A program made the translations under genes and the position numbers. A stretch of DNA of 64,000 nucleotides, from assembly GCA_937889545.1 (NCBI GenBank), contig CALAOT010000093.1:1-64000 (forward strand), written 5' to 3'. How positions within the stretch are numbered: the stretch's first letter is position 1; the number at the start of each line of letters is the position of its first letter. The notes beneath the pieces were generated by a model. That model saw only the letters and a list, made by a program, of their open reading frames with translations. It made no database searches and was not told the origin of the DNA. The stretch is from an uncultured Opitutaceae bacterium. Its GTDB lineage: Bacteria; Verrucomicrobiota; Verrucomicrobiia; Opitutales; Opitutaceae. This document shows, piece by piece, positions 35,708-46,827 of the stretch.

Positions 35708-37297
35708 ATGAACACTCCGCGCAAGCCCGTGCTCCTCGTCATCCGAGACGGCTGGGGAAAGAACCCCGACGCCAAGCAGGACCGCTTCAACGCCGTCGCC
35801 CTGGCGAGGAAGCCCTGTGACGACATGCTTCACGCCCGGTATCCCTTTGCGCTCGTCAGGACGTGCGGCCTCGATGTCGGGCTTCCCGAAGGCGTGATGG
35901 GAAACAGCGAGGTGGGCCACGAGAACATTGGTGCGGGCCGGATCGTCAACCAGGAACTCGTCCGAATCAATGCGCTCTTTTCCGAGGGCCTCGTTGCGTC
36001 GAATCGCGTCTGGCGCGGCGCGGTGGACCGGGTGAAGGGCCGGGGATCGAGGCTCCACCTCATGGGGATCGTCTCGGATGCAGGCGTTCACGGCATGCTG
36101 GAGCACCTTTACGGCTTCCTGGCCCAGGCGAAGGCCGACGGAATCGCGCCCGACCGCGTGTTTGTGCACGCGTTCACGGATGGGCGCGACACGCCCCCGA
36201 CCAGCGGGCTCGGATACGTCGGCAAGATCGATGCGAAGTGCAGCGAGTTAGGTATCGGGCGCATCGCGACGGTGAGCGGCCGCTTCTGGGCCATGGACCG
36301 CGACAACCGGTGGGAGCGGGTGTCCAAGGCCTACGCGGTCCTGACGGGCAGGAAGGTGGAGGCGTCCGCAGGCAGCGCGGAGGAGGCGGTCCAGGCCTAC
36401 TACGACCATCCGCTCAGCGCGACCCAGACCGGCGACGAATTCGTGACCCCGACGGCCGTCGTGGGCAAGGACGGCAGGCCCGTCGGCGCCATCGCCGACG
36501 GCGACGCGGTCGTCTTCTACAATTACCGCGGCGACCGGCCCCGTGAGCTCACCAAGGCCTTTGTGGCGGACGGATTCAGCGGATTCGACCGGGGTCCGAA
36601 GCTCGACCTCTATTTCGCGACGATGACCGAGTACGAGGCCGGCCTTCCGGTGCACGTCATCCTCCCTAAGCCCGAGAAGCTGAAGAACATACTTGGCGAG
36701 GTCGTGGCCAAGGCCGGCCTCGCGCAATTCCGCTGCGCCGAAACGGAGAAGAACCCGCACGTCACATTCTTCTTCAACAACTACCGGAAGGACCCGTTTC
36801 CGGGCGAAGAGCGCGAATGCCCGGCCAGCGCGAAGGTGGCGACCTACGACCTCCAGCCCGAGATGTCCGCGGTCGAAGTCACCCGTCTCGCAAGGGAGGC
36901 AATCCTTTCGGGCAAGTACGCCCTCATTGTCGTCAACTTCGCCAATCCCGACATGGTGGGGCACACCGGGTCGCTTCCGGCGGCGATAAAGGCGGTCGAG
37001 ACGACGGACAAGGCGGTCGGCGAGCTTCTGGGCGCCCTTGCGCAAATGGGCGGAAGCGCCGTCGTCGGAGCCGACCACGGAAACTGCGAGCAGATGTGGG
37101 ATCCCGTCCACAACGCGCCGCACACCTCGCACACGCTCAACCCCGTGGAGTTCTTCGTCGTAGGCGAAGGCTACGCGGCCGGGAAGACTCGGATGCGCGA
37201 GGGGGGCCGACTGGCCGACGTGGCGCCGACGGTTCTCCACCTCATGGGAATGCCCAAGCCCCCCGAAATGTCGGGCCAGTGCCTCATTCTAGGGTGA
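35708..37297 (+). CDS. gpmI: cofactor-independent phosphoglycerate mutase
   Basis: 529 residues from the ATG at 35708 (MNTPRKPVLLVIRDGWG). It interconverts 3- and 2-phosphoglycerate in glycolysis through a phosphoserine intermediate and two Mn ions. The catalytic Ser lies in GVMGNSEVGHENIGAG. Other conserved parts are FVHAFTDGRDTPP, YNYRGDRPRELT, VVNFANPDMVGHTG and VGADHGNCEQMWD. Length matches (about 510-530). aspS follows after 78 bp in the same orientation. Confidence 0.96.
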   Translation: MNTPRKPVLLVIRDGWGKNPDAKQDRFNAVALARKPCDDMLHARYPFALVRTCGLDVGLPEGVMGNSEVGHENIGAGRIVNQELVRINALFSEGLVASNRVWRGAVDRVKGRGSRLHLMGIVSDAGVHGMLEHLYGFLAQAKADGIAPDRVFVHAFTDGRDTPPTSGLGYVGKIDAKCSELGIGRIATVSGRFWAMDRDNRWERVSKAYAVLTGRKVEASAGSAEEAVQAYYDHPLSATQTGDEFVTPTAVVGKDGRPVGAIADGDAVVFYNYRGDRPRELTKAFVADGFSGFDRGPKLDLYFATMTEYEAGLPVHVILPKPEKLKNILGEVVAKAGLAQFRCAETEKNPHVTFFFNNYRKDPFPGEERECPASAKVATYDLQPEMSAVEVTRLAREAILSGKYALIVVNFANPDMVGHTGSLPAAIKAVETTDKAVGELLGALAQMGGSAVVGADHGNCEQMWDPVHNAPHTSHTLNPVEFFVVGEGYAAGKTRMREGGRLADVAPTVLHLMGMPKPPEMSGQCLILG

Positions 37298-37375
37298 CTC
37301 CCGGGCCCGGCCCAAGAATCGGGTTGCCCCTGACCGCCCGGGGCTGCTTCCTCTAGCGTTTACACGCAAACCGAG

Positions 37376-39178
37376 ATGATGAAGCGCTCCCACCATTGTG
37401 CCCAGCTGAGGACGGCCGACATCGGCGCCGCCGTATCCCTATCGGGGTGGGTCGATTCCATCCGCGACCATGGGGGAATCATCTTTATCGACCTTCGCGA
37501 CCGCAAGGGCGTGACCCAGTTTAAGTTTGATCCCAAGAGCAACGCGGAGCTCGGCGCCCGCGCGGGCCGCCTCAGGCCCGAGTCGGTGGCAAGCGTCGCG
37601 GGAAAGGTCGTGGCGCGGCCCGAGGGCACCGTGAACGCGGCCATGCCCACGGGCGAGGTCGAGGTGAACGCCGCGGAGCTCGAGATCCTCAACATGTCGG
37701 AGACGCCGCCCTTTCCGCTCGACGACGAGGGGGGCGACCGGGTGAACGAGGACCTGCGGCTCACCTACCGATACCTCGACCTCCGCAGGCCGAAAATGCG
37801 CCGCAACCTGGCGGTCCGGCACCGGGCCACCAAGTCGATCCGCGATTACTTTGACTCGCAGGAATTCATCGAGGTCGAGACGCCTGTCCTGTTCAAGAGC
37901 ACGCCCGAGGGGGCGCGCGAATACATCGTGCCCTCGCGCATCCACGCGGGGCAGTTCTATGCCCTTTCGCAGTCCCCGCAGCAGTTCAAGCAGATCCTGA
38001 TGGTCGCCGGGGTGGAGCGGTATTTCCAGATCGCGCGCTGCTTCCGGGACGAGGACCTGCGCACCGACCGCCAGATGGAGTTCACCCAGGTGGACGTCGA
38101 GGCGTCGTTCGTCGACCGCGAGGACATCTACGCGCTGTTCGAGGGCATGCTGAAGAAGCTCTGGAAGGACGTCCTCGGCGCCGACATCCCGACGCCGTTT
38201 CCCCGGATGCCATACGCCGAAGCGATGAACCGGTTCGGGGTGGACAAGCCGGACCTCCGTTTCGGATTCGAGCTCAGGGACCTTTCCGAGACGTTCAGGG
38301 CGTCAAAGTTCAAGTTGTTCCAGGCGACGGTCGCGTCCGGCGGCGCCGTGAAGGCGATCAACGCCAAGGGGCTGGCCGACCTCACGCAGGGCGAGCTAAC
38401 GGCGCTGGAGGAGGTTGCCAGGAGCCTGGGCGCAAAGGGCCTCGCCTTCATCAAGGCGGAGGGGGGCGAGTGGAAGTCGCCCATCGTGAAGTTCTTTTCG
38501 GACGCGGAGCGGGCCGCATTGACCGCATCGCTCGGGATTTCCGAGGGAGACATGATCTTCTTTGCGGCCGCCCCGTGGGAGAAGGCCTGTGCCATCCTGG
38601 GCCGGATCAGGCTGGAGATCGCCGCGCTCCTTCAGAAGCGCGGCAAGCTCGAGCTCAGGCCCGACGACTGGAAGTTCCTCTGGGTCGTCGACTTTCCCCT
38701 GATGAGCTTCGATGAGCAGGAGAAGCGCTATGTCGCGACACACCACCCGTTCACGGCGCCCGTGGTCGAGGACACAGGGCTGCTCGATTCAAACCCAACG
38801 GCGGTGCGCGGCCAGCATTACGACGTCGTCCTTAACGGGACGGAACTCGGCGGCGGCTCGATCCGGATTCACCGGCCCGACGTCCAGAAGAAGGTTTTTG
38901 AGGACGTCCTGAAGATCCCGGCGGACATGGTGGAGAACCGGTTCGGCTACCTGCTTCGCGCCTTCGCCTATGGAGCGCCCCCGCACGGGGGCATTGCGTT
39001 CGGGCTGGACCGGCTGGTGGCCCTGCTCTGCGGAACAACCAGCATCCGCGACGTGATCGCCTTCCCCAAGACGCAGAAGGGCCAGGACCTGATGACCGGC
39101 AGCCCGACCCCGGTCACGGAAAGGCAGCTGAGGGAGCTGCACATCGCGATCCTGGAGTCCGAGCGCCCATTGGCATAA
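37376..39178 (+). CDS. aspS: aspartyl-tRNA synthetase, bacterial type
   Basis: 600 residues. It charges tRNA-Asp, or also tRNA-Asn in non-discriminating forms, which cannot be decided here. An N-terminal OB-fold anticodon domain (GWVDSIRDHGGIIFIDLRDRK) is followed by class II motif 2 (ARCFRDEDLRTDRQMEFTQVD), a bacterial GAD insertion (about residues 285-420), and motif 3 (PPHGGIAFGLDRLVALLCG). Length matches bacterial AspRS. The start MMKRSHHCAQL offers two adjacent Met codons. glnB follows 138 bp downstream. Confidence 0.96.
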   Translation: MMKRSHHCAQLRTADIGAAVSLSGWVDSIRDHGGIIFIDLRDRKGVTQFKFDPKSNAELGARAGRLRPESVASVAGKVVARPEGTVNAAMPTGEVEVNAAELEILNMSETPPFPLDDEGGDRVNEDLRLTYRYLDLRRPKMRRNLAVRHRATKSIRDYFDSQEFIEVETPVLFKSTPEGAREYIVPSRIHAGQFYALSQSPQQFKQILMVAGVERYFQIARCFRDEDLRTDRQMEFTQVDVEASFVDREDIYALFEGMLKKLWKDVLGADIPTPFPRMPYAEAMNRFGVDKPDLRFGFELRDLSETFRASKFKLFQATVASGGAVKAINAKGLADLTQGELTALEEVARSLGAKGLAFIKAEGGEWKSPIVKFFSDAERAALTASLGISEGDMIFFAAAPWEKACAILGRIRLEIAALLQKRGKLELRPDDWKFLWVVDFPLMSFDEQEKRYVATHHPFTAPVVEDTGLLDSNPTAVRGQHYDVVLNGTELGGGSIRIHRPDVQKKVFEDVLKIPADMVENRFGYLLRAFAYGAPPHGGIAFGLDRLVALLCGTTSIRDVIAFPKTQKGQDLMTGSPTPVTERQLRELHIAILESERPLA

Positions 39179-39298
39179 TGAATGCTGGGGCACCTGCATG
39201 CATTTGTCACCTGCGCCGCTGGCAAGACGCTTCAGGGGAGGAACCAGTGCTTGCGCGGGTCGCCGGTCCGCCCTAGGTTGAACGCCAGGATTCGGTAA

Positions 39299-39655
<357 letters not shown>

Positions 39656-39674
39656 GCCTTCGGCGGCCGGCGCG

Positions 39675-41582
39675 CTAGGTCGCCTTCTTTCCCGAGAGCG
39701 ACCGCGAGCGGATCTCGTCCTGGATTTTCGCGAGGAACCGCTCGAACGGCTCCGCCCCCTCGTCGCCCCGCGCGCGGCTGCGCACGCTGGCTGTCCCGGC
39801 CTCGGATTCCTTTGCGCCCAGGACCAGCGTGTAGGGCACCTTTTCCATCTCGGCCCGGCGGATCTTGGCGCCCAGCTTGTCGTTGTGCTCGTCGAGCGAG
39901 GCCCGGACGCCCCCGGACCTGAGCCGGTCGAGGAGAGCGCGGCCGTAGTCGAGCGTCTTCTCGCTGATGGGGACGAGGCGCACCTGCTCGGGCGAGAGCC
40001 AGACGGGGAAGTCGCCGCCGAAGTGCTCGATCAGCACCCCGCAGAACCGCTCCATCGAGCCGAAGGGCGCTCGGTGGATCATGACCGGCCGGTGAGGCTG
40101 GTTGTCCGCGCCGCTGTACGTCAGGTCGAACCGGACGGGGAGATTGTAGTCCACCTGGACCGTACCGAGCTGCCATTCGCGCCCGATCACGTCCTTGACG
40201 ATGAAGTCGATCTTTGGGCCGTAGAACGCGGCCTCCCCGGGCTCCTCGGTGAACGCAACCCCGAGGGTCTTCGCAGCCTGCCGGCACGCGTCCTCCGCCT
40301 TGTCCCAGTTCTCCTTCTGGCCGATGTATTTGCTCGAATCGGGATCCCGGAGCCCGACGCGCACCCGGTAGTCGCTCATCCCGAGGGTCGTGAGGACGAC
40401 CTTCACAAGCGCGAGGCATCCGAGAACCTCCTGGGCGACCTGCTCCTCGGTGCAGAAGAGGTGGGCGTCATCCTGGGTGAACCCGCGCACGCGCGTCAAG
40501 CCGTTCAGCTCGCCTGACTGCTCCCACCGGTACACCGTGCCGAATTCGGCGAGGCGCACAGGAAGGTCGCGGTAGGAGTGGGGCTGCGACGCGTAGATCT
40601 TAATGTGGTGGGGGCAGTTCATCGGCTTCAGCAGGAAGCCGTCGAGTATCTGGTCATCCGGCCTCACCCGGCCGGGTGCGATGGTCTCCCTGCCGGTGCG
40701 CTCGTTGATCTGGGCCGCGAGGCGCGACGACATGGACTCGAGGCGCACGACCATCTCGGCGCACGAGCAGCCCTCGTGGAGCATCCTCGCGAGCGACTCA
40801 TTCTCGACGACGGGCGTGAACTGAGAGTCCTTGTAGAAGGGGAAGTGGCCGGATGTCTTGTAGAGCTCCAGCTTGCCGATGTGGGGAGTGAACACCTGCG
40901 AATAGCCCTGCTTGCGCAGCTCCTCGCTGATGAAGGTCTGCAGCTCCTGCCGAATGATGGATCCGTTGGGCGTCCAGAGGATCAGGCCCTGGCCCACGTC
41001 CTCGTCGATGACGAAGAGCTTGAGGTCCTTCCCGAGCTTGCGATGGTCGCGGTGCTTGGCCTGCTCGACCTGCTCAAGGTATCGGGCCAGCTCCTCCTTG
41101 GTCGGGAACGCGGTGCCGTAGATGCGCTGGAGCTGCTTGTTCTTCTCGTCGCCCCGGTGGTACGCGCCCGCGATGGAAAGCAGCTTGAACGCCTTGATCT
41201 TCGAGGTGTAGCGGACATGCGTGCCCGCGCAGAGGTCGACGAACTCGCCGTTCTGGTAGAACGAGATCTTCTCTCCCTCGGGGATGTCGGCGAGCCGGCC
41301 GAGCTTGTAGCGCTCCTGGCCGATGGACTTGATGATCCCGGCGGCCTCCTCGCGGGCGACCTCCCTGCGGACAAACGGCTGGTTCTCGTCGGCGACCTTC
41401 TTCATCTCGGCCTCGATCCTCGCGAGGTCCTCGGCGGTGAGCTTGTGGTCGAGGTCGACGTCGTAATAGAACCCGGTGTCGGTCGGAGGGCCTATGTCGA
41501 GCTTGGCATCGGGATAGATGCGAAGGAGCGCGGTCGCAAGGACGTGCGAGGCCGAGTGGCGGAGTTCTTCGAGCGGTGTCAT
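39675..41582 (-). CDS. thrS: threonyl-tRNA synthetase, no TGS domain
   Basis: 635 residues from the ATG at 41582 (MTPLEELRHSASHVLA). The N-terminal TGS domain of about 60 residues found in most bacterial ThrRS is absent. The editing domain is present, with H-x-x-x-H in RHSASHVLA and DLCAGTHVRYT. The class II core has motif 2 (FGTVYRWEQSGELNGLTRVRGFTQDD), the Zn-binding Cys in LKPMNCPHH, and motif 3 (HRAPFGSMERFCGVLIEHFGG). Between the YK of TSGHFPFYK and LLKPMNCPHH there are about 65 residues instead of the usual 15 or so. It lies 43 bp downstream of cysS. Confidence 0.95.
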   Translation of the reverse strand: MTPLEELRHSASHVLATALLRIYPDAKLDIGPPTDTGFYYDVDLDHKLTAEDLARIEAEMKKVADENQPFVRREVAREEAAGIIKSIGQERYKLGRLADIPEGEKISFYQNGEFVDLCAGTHVRYTSKIKAFKLLSIAGAYHRGDEKNKQLQRIYGTAFPTKEELARYLEQVEQAKHRDHRKLGKDLKLFVIDEDVGQGLILWTPNGSIIRQELQTFISEELRKQGYSQVFTPHIGKLELYKTSGHFPFYKDSQFTPVVENESLARMLHEGCSCAEMVVRLESMSSRLAAQINERTGRETIAPGRVRPDDQILDGFLLKPMNCPHHIKIYASQPHSYRDLPVRLAEFGTVYRWEQSGELNGLTRVRGFTQDDAHLFCTEEQVAQEVLGCLALVKVVLTTLGMSDYRVRVGLRDPDSSKYIGQKENWDKAEDACRQAAKTLGVAFTEEPGEAAFYGPKIDFIVKDVIGREWQLGTVQVDYNLPVRFDLTYSGADNQPHRPVMIHRAPFGSMERFCGVLIEHFGGDFPVWLSPEQVRLVPISEKTLDYGRALLDRLRSGGVRASLDEHNDKLGAKIRRAEMEKVPYTLVLGAKESEAGTASVRSRARGDEGAEPFERFLAKIQDEIRSRSLSGKKAT

Positions 41583-41625
41583 CGGTCGGAGGCTTAACGA
41601 TGGACGGCGGGCGGACAAAGCCAAG

Positions 41626-43026
<1,401 letters not shown>

Positions 43027-43179
43027 GGGTGGGTGAAAGGGGACGTTGGATTGCTACCGCATATTCAACCGAAGCGGAACGCTGTTTTTTGGCCGACAGC
43101 GTGCCGGTGGCGCGCGGCTGTGCAAAATCTTGTGGCGACCCGGCGGATGGCGTGCTTCAATGGATGAGCCAACGAAGAC

Positions 43180-44202
43180 ATGCACAACCCATTCAAGCTC
43201 AATCTAGTTCACCGCCCGAGGCGGCTGCGGCGGACGGCGGCCCTTCGGGCGCTTGTCGAAGATACGGTACTGCGGCCCAGCGACCTGATCGCCCCGCTCT
43301 TTGTCATCGAAGGCAAGGGCCGTCCGGAGCCGGTCGCGTCGATGCCGGGGGTGTACCGCCTGTCCATCCGCGACCTCGTCAGGGAGTGCCGGACCTTGAG
43401 AAAGCTCGGGATCCTGGCGGTGGCGCTTTTCCCAAAGCTCGATTCACGGCTGAAGGACGAGGACGGCACCGCTGCGCTTCGGGAGGATGCTCTCATCCTG
43501 CGCGCGGTCCAGGCGGTCAAGAGGGCCCTGCCGGAAATGATCGTCATGACCGACATCGCGCTCGACCCGTACACGGTTCACGGGCACGACGGCGTGCTGA
43601 CCCCGGACGGGAGGGACGTGGACAACGACCGCACGGTCGGGATTCTTGCGAACATGGCGGTGCTCCACGCGTGTGCCGGCGTCGACCTTGTGGCACCGAG
43701 CGACATGATGGACGGCAGGGTCGGGGCGATCCGCAGGGCGCTCGATGCCGCGGGCCGCGAGGGCACGGCAATCATGGCGTACACCGCAAAATTCGCCTCG
43801 GCCTATTACGGGCCTTTCCGCGATGCGGTTGGAAGCGCGCGTGCCGCCGGAACGCGAAGCCTCGACAAACGGACCTACCAGCTCAATCCCGCGAACTGGC
43901 GGGAGGCCCTCACCGAGCTTGCGCTCGATGAGGCCGAGGGCGCGGACATCATGATGGTGAAGCCCGCGGGCCCCTATCTCGACATCATCCGCGAACTGCG
44001 CGGCGCGACGAGGAAGCCCATCGCCGCCTACCAGGTGTCCGGGGAATACGCGCAGATCCACGCCGCCGCCAAGCTGGGGTGGCTTGACCTCGCCCCGTGC
44101 CGGCGGGAGTCGCTGACGGGCATCAAGAGGGCCGGCGCCGGCATCATCCTGACGTATTTTGCGAAGGAGATGGCGGCCGAGCTGGGGCGCGGCGGGCCCT
44201 AG
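43180..44202 (+). CDS. hemB: delta-aminolevulinic acid dehydratase (porphobilinogen synthase)
   Basis: 340 residues. It joins two 5-aminolevulinate molecules into porphobilinogen in heme synthesis. The Schiff-base lysines are in AYTAKFASAYYG and MMVKPAGPYLD. VDLVAPSDMMDGRV is the family signature. In the metal region the sequence is MTDIALDPYTVHGHDG. The three Zn-binding Cys are replaced by Asp/Ala, as in Mg-dependent enzymes such as that of Pseudomonas aeruginosa. The TAG stop is shared with the opposite-strand lipoprotein gene in a CTAG. Confidence 0.96.
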   Translation: MHNPFKLNLVHRPRRLRRTAALRALVEDTVLRPSDLIAPLFVIEGKGRPEPVASMPGVYRLSIRDLVRECRTLRKLGILAVALFPKLDSRLKDEDGTAALREDALILRAVQAVKRALPEMIVMTDIALDPYTVHGHDGVLTPDGRDVDNDRTVGILANMAVLHACAGVDLVAPSDMMDGRVGAIRRALDAAGREGTAIMAYTAKFASAYYGPFRDAVGSARAAGTRSLDKRTYQLNPANWREALTELALDEAEGADIMMVKPAGPYLDIIRELRGATRKPIAAYQVSGEYAQIHAAAKLGWLDLAPCRRESLTGIKRAGAGIILTYFAKEMAAELGRGGP

Positions 44203-44777
44203 AACGCAGAGCGCGGCACCTGCACCGAGTCGCCGGGCTCGAGCTTCGGATCCTGGGACGGGTTCTTCTGGGCGAGCTTGATGTCGAGCTCGTAAAGGAT
44301 CTGGTTGCGCACGACGCCCACCTTGTCCTCCTTGGCGTAAAGCGTGAACCCCCCCGCCGCCTGGATCGCCTTGGAGGCCGTGAGGTCGGGCGTCCATACG
44401 ATCCGGCCCGGTTTCTCGACCTCGCCGCCGACATAGACGTAGCGCTCGGTGACGCTGACCGAGATGTCGACGGACATGTATATCTTCTGGGTGACGTAGG
44501 CCTGCCGTATGCTCTGGGTGAGGCCCGCGGCAGTCTCGCCCGATGCCTTGACGGTTCCGATGAACGGAAGGTTGATGAATCCACGGTCGTCGATCTGAAC
44601 GTTGTTCGTCGTGGGATCGGGGACGCCGATGATGGCAACGGTCAGGCTGTCCCCCGGGCGGAGCTGGGAGGCCGAGGCCGCCGAGGGCATCACGGGATTG
44701 CGCCCGGTTGGGGCGGCGTTCTCGCACCCTGCGAGGACCCCCAGGAGGGCGATCGTCGCTACGCGAAGCGATTGCAT
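44199..44777 (-). CDS. Wza-like polysaccharide export lipoprotein
   Basis: 192 residues. The N terminus is a lipoprotein signal (MQSLRVATIALLGVLAGCE, with the lipobox LAGC). A PES domain follows (LRPGDSLTVAIIGVPD...NLPFIGTV), then one SLBB-like domain (YVYVGGEVEKPGRIVW). Characterised family members form outer-membrane channels or periplasmic adapters for capsule or exopolysaccharide export. This one is short, close to the minimal type. No Wzc kinase or polymerase is next to it. It overlaps the convergent hemB stop by 4 bp and lies 17 bp downstream of the acidic protein gene. Confidence 0.85.
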   Translation of the reverse strand: MQSLRVATIALLGVLAGCENAAPTGRNPVMPSAASASQLRPGDSLTVAIIGVPDPTTNNVQIDDRGFINLPFIGTVKASGETAAGLTQSIRQAYVTQKIYMSVDISVSVTERYVYVGGEVEKPGRIVWTPDLTASKAIQAAGGFTLYAKEDKVGVVRNQILYELDIKLAQKNPSQDPKLEPGDSVQVPRSAF

Positions 44778-44794
44778 GGCGCGTGCGGTCCGGC

Positions 44795-45574
44795 TCAGCG
44801 CTTGCCGCGCGACTTGCGCCGGGGTTTCGCGGCTTCGTCGTCCGCGTCTGCCTCCTCCTTGTCGCTTGCCTCTTCCTTCTTCTCCCCGTCCTCCTTTTCG
44901 TCCGCCTTCTCGTCGTCGCTGTCCTCATCCCATTTCAGGGACTCGTCATTCTTCAGCTTCTCCTCCTCCTCGGCGTCGAGCGTGGGGAGGTCGTCGTCCT
45001 CCTCCTCGGCCGCCTTGGACGGCTGTTCCTCGTCGGAGTCCATCCCCTCCGGCATGAAGTCTAGAATGGCGCACAGTTCGGTGAACGTGTGCACGGCCTT
45101 GCCCTCGATGAAGTGGGTGTTCTGCTCCTCGCGGATCTCGTCCTCGACCTCGTCGACGGTGAGCTTGCTTTCGAAATTGAAGAGGTCGTTCAGCATCTTC
45201 ACGCGGCAGCGGGTAAGGTGGTCGAGCAGGTCCGCATACGGACCGTTCTCCTCGTCGAGAATGTCCGGCAGCACGAAAAGCTTCTCCTCCGTTTCAAAGA
45301 TGGACTCCTTGACCCGCTTGAGCCTCACCTTTCCGGCGCCCAGGTCCTTCTCGATCCGGAACGGGATGAATGCGGCCTCGAAAAGGTCCTGATGGAAACC
45401 GTAGTCGCGAAGCGCATCCACAAGGTCGATCAGGTGCGCCACCTGTCGCGGGTCGACTAAGCTCAGGCCGTCCACATCCCAGCGCACGGGGTCGCTTGTC
45501 TCGCATACCCACCAGTTGTGGTCTTCGCCGAGCCGGATGACGCACCATTCTAGGGTGGATGTGGTTTTAGCCAT
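44795..45574 (-). CDS. unknown protein with long acidic tail
   Basis: 259 residues from the ATG at 45574 (MAKTTSTLEWCVIRLGEDH). I do not recognise the family. The first 165 residues look folded (WWVCETSDPVRWDVDGLSL, FIPFRIEKDLGAGKVRLKR, RCRVKMLNDLFNFESKLTV). From about residue 175 the sequence is dominated by Glu, Asp and Lys, and it ends in a basic patch (KPRRKSRGKR). This acidic-then-basic tail suggests a nucleic-acid or ribosome-associated role, but that is only inference. It is divergent from pyrD and directly upstream of the export lipoprotein gene. Confidence 0.75.
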   Translation of the reverse strand: MAKTTSTLEWCVIRLGEDHNWWVCETSDPVRWDVDGLSLVDPRQVAHLIDLVDALRDYGFHQDLFEAAFIPFRIEKDLGAGKVRLKRVKESIFETEEKLFVLPDILDEENGPYADLLDHLTRCRVKMLNDLFNFESKLTVDEVEDEIREEQNTHFIEGKAVHTFTELCAILDFMPEGMDSDEEQPSKAAEEEDDDLPTLDAEEEEKLKNDESLKWDEDSDDEKADEKEDGEKKEEASDKEEADADDEAAKPRRKSRGKR

Positions 45575-45746
45575 GGATTTAGAATCGAGGGGGATTTTAG
45601 CCGCAGCGTGCGAGGGGGGGGGCAAATAACAAGCACAAAAGCACCGCGGAGGTCGCCGCGTTGCGGGATAATGGAACGCATTGGCCCGCCGGGTGTTTCA
45701 CGAGCAGTACTTGCGTTTTCGCGGGCGGATTTCACGCTGGTGTCGC

Positions 45747-46811
45747 ATGGGTTCGCTTTACGAAAAGATCATGCGGCCCGTCCTGTTCCGCCTCGATCCC
45801 GAGCACGCCCACGAGCTGGCGGTGCATTCGATGGCGCTTCTGGGCCGGTTCGCGCCGGTCTGCAGGATGATGGAGGCGCTGGCGCGCGTGTCGCCGGCAA
45901 GCTTCCGCCCGGTGGAGGCGTTCGGCGTCCGGTTCCCAAACGCGGTCGGCCTGGCGGCCGGATTCGACAAAAATGCGCGGGCGTGGCCTGCGGCGGCGGC
46001 GCTCGGATTCGGGCATGTCGAGCTGGGAACGGTGACCGCTGCGGCGCAGCCGGGCAACCCGAGGCCTCGGGTATTCCGCTACCCCGGGCAGGAGGCGCTG
46101 ATCAACCGGCTGGGCTTCAACAACGAAGGCTCGGAGGCGGTTGCGGCGCGCCTAGCTGGGCATCCGCCTCCCGGAAAGAGGCGGATTCCCCTGGGAGTGA
46201 ACCTCGGCAAGTCGAGGGTCGCCGAGATCGACCGAGCGCCGGACGATTATCTGGCGAGCTTCGCGCTGCTGGCGGACTACGCGGACTATGTCGTGCTCAA
46301 CGTCTCCAGCCCCAACACGCCGGGCCTCCGGCAGCTTCAGGACGAATCCCGCCTTAGGGAGCTTCTCTCCGCGGTCGTCGGGGCGAACAAGGGGCGCGCC
46401 TCGTCGCCCGGCAGGACGCGCGTCCCGATCCTCCTCAAGATCGCGCCGGATCTCGGTTTTGCCCAGATTGACGCCGTGCTTGCGGTGGTGGCGGACCACG
46501 GGCTCGACGGGTTGGTAGCGACGAACACGATGCTGGCACGGCCCGGCGTGTTTGCCCGCGTTGCGGAGGAAGGAGGGCTGAGCGGGGCTCCCCTGCGCCG
46601 GCGCTCGACCGAAGTGGTCAAATACGTCGCCCGCGCCACGGGCGGCAGGCTTCCGATCATCGGGGTGGGAGGGATCACGGACATTGAAAGCGCCGCCGAG
46701 AAGCTGGATGCTGGCGCGTCCCTGGTCCAGGTCTACACCGGGATGGTCTATCGCGGGCCGTTTTTCGCGGCCGAGCTCGCGCGGGCGCTGGCAGACCGGC
46801 AGCGGCGCTAG
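45747..46811 (+). CDS. pyrD: dihydroorotate dehydrogenase (quinone), class 2
   Basis: 354 residues from the ATG at 45747 (MGSLYEKIMRPVLFRLDPEH). The N-terminal helix pair (about residues 1-40) is the membrane-binding part of class 2 enzymes, which pass electrons to quinone. FMN and substrate sites are visible in GLAAGFDKNARAWPA, LGTVTAAAQPGNPRPR, RLGFNNEGSEA, VLNVSSPNTPGLRQLQ (catalytic Ser) and GVGGITDIESAAEKLDAG. It makes orotate in pyrimidine synthesis. Its end is convergent with cysE. Confidence 0.95.
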   Translation: MGSLYEKIMRPVLFRLDPEHAHELAVHSMALLGRFAPVCRMMEALARVSPASFRPVEAFGVRFPNAVGLAAGFDKNARAWPAAAALGFGHVELGTVTAAAQPGNPRPRVFRYPGQEALINRLGFNNEGSEAVAARLAGHPPPGKRRIPLGVNLGKSRVAEIDRAPDDYLASFALLADYADYVVLNVSSPNTPGLRQLQDESRLRELLSAVVGANKGRASSPGRTRVPILLKIAPDLGFAQIDAVLAVVADHGLDGLVATNTMLARPGVFARVAEEGGLSGAPLRRRSTEVVKYVARATGGRLPIIGVGGITDIESAAEKLDAGASLVQVYTGMVYRGPFFAAELARALADRQRR

Positions 46812-46827
46812 GCCGGCCGGGGCGCTC

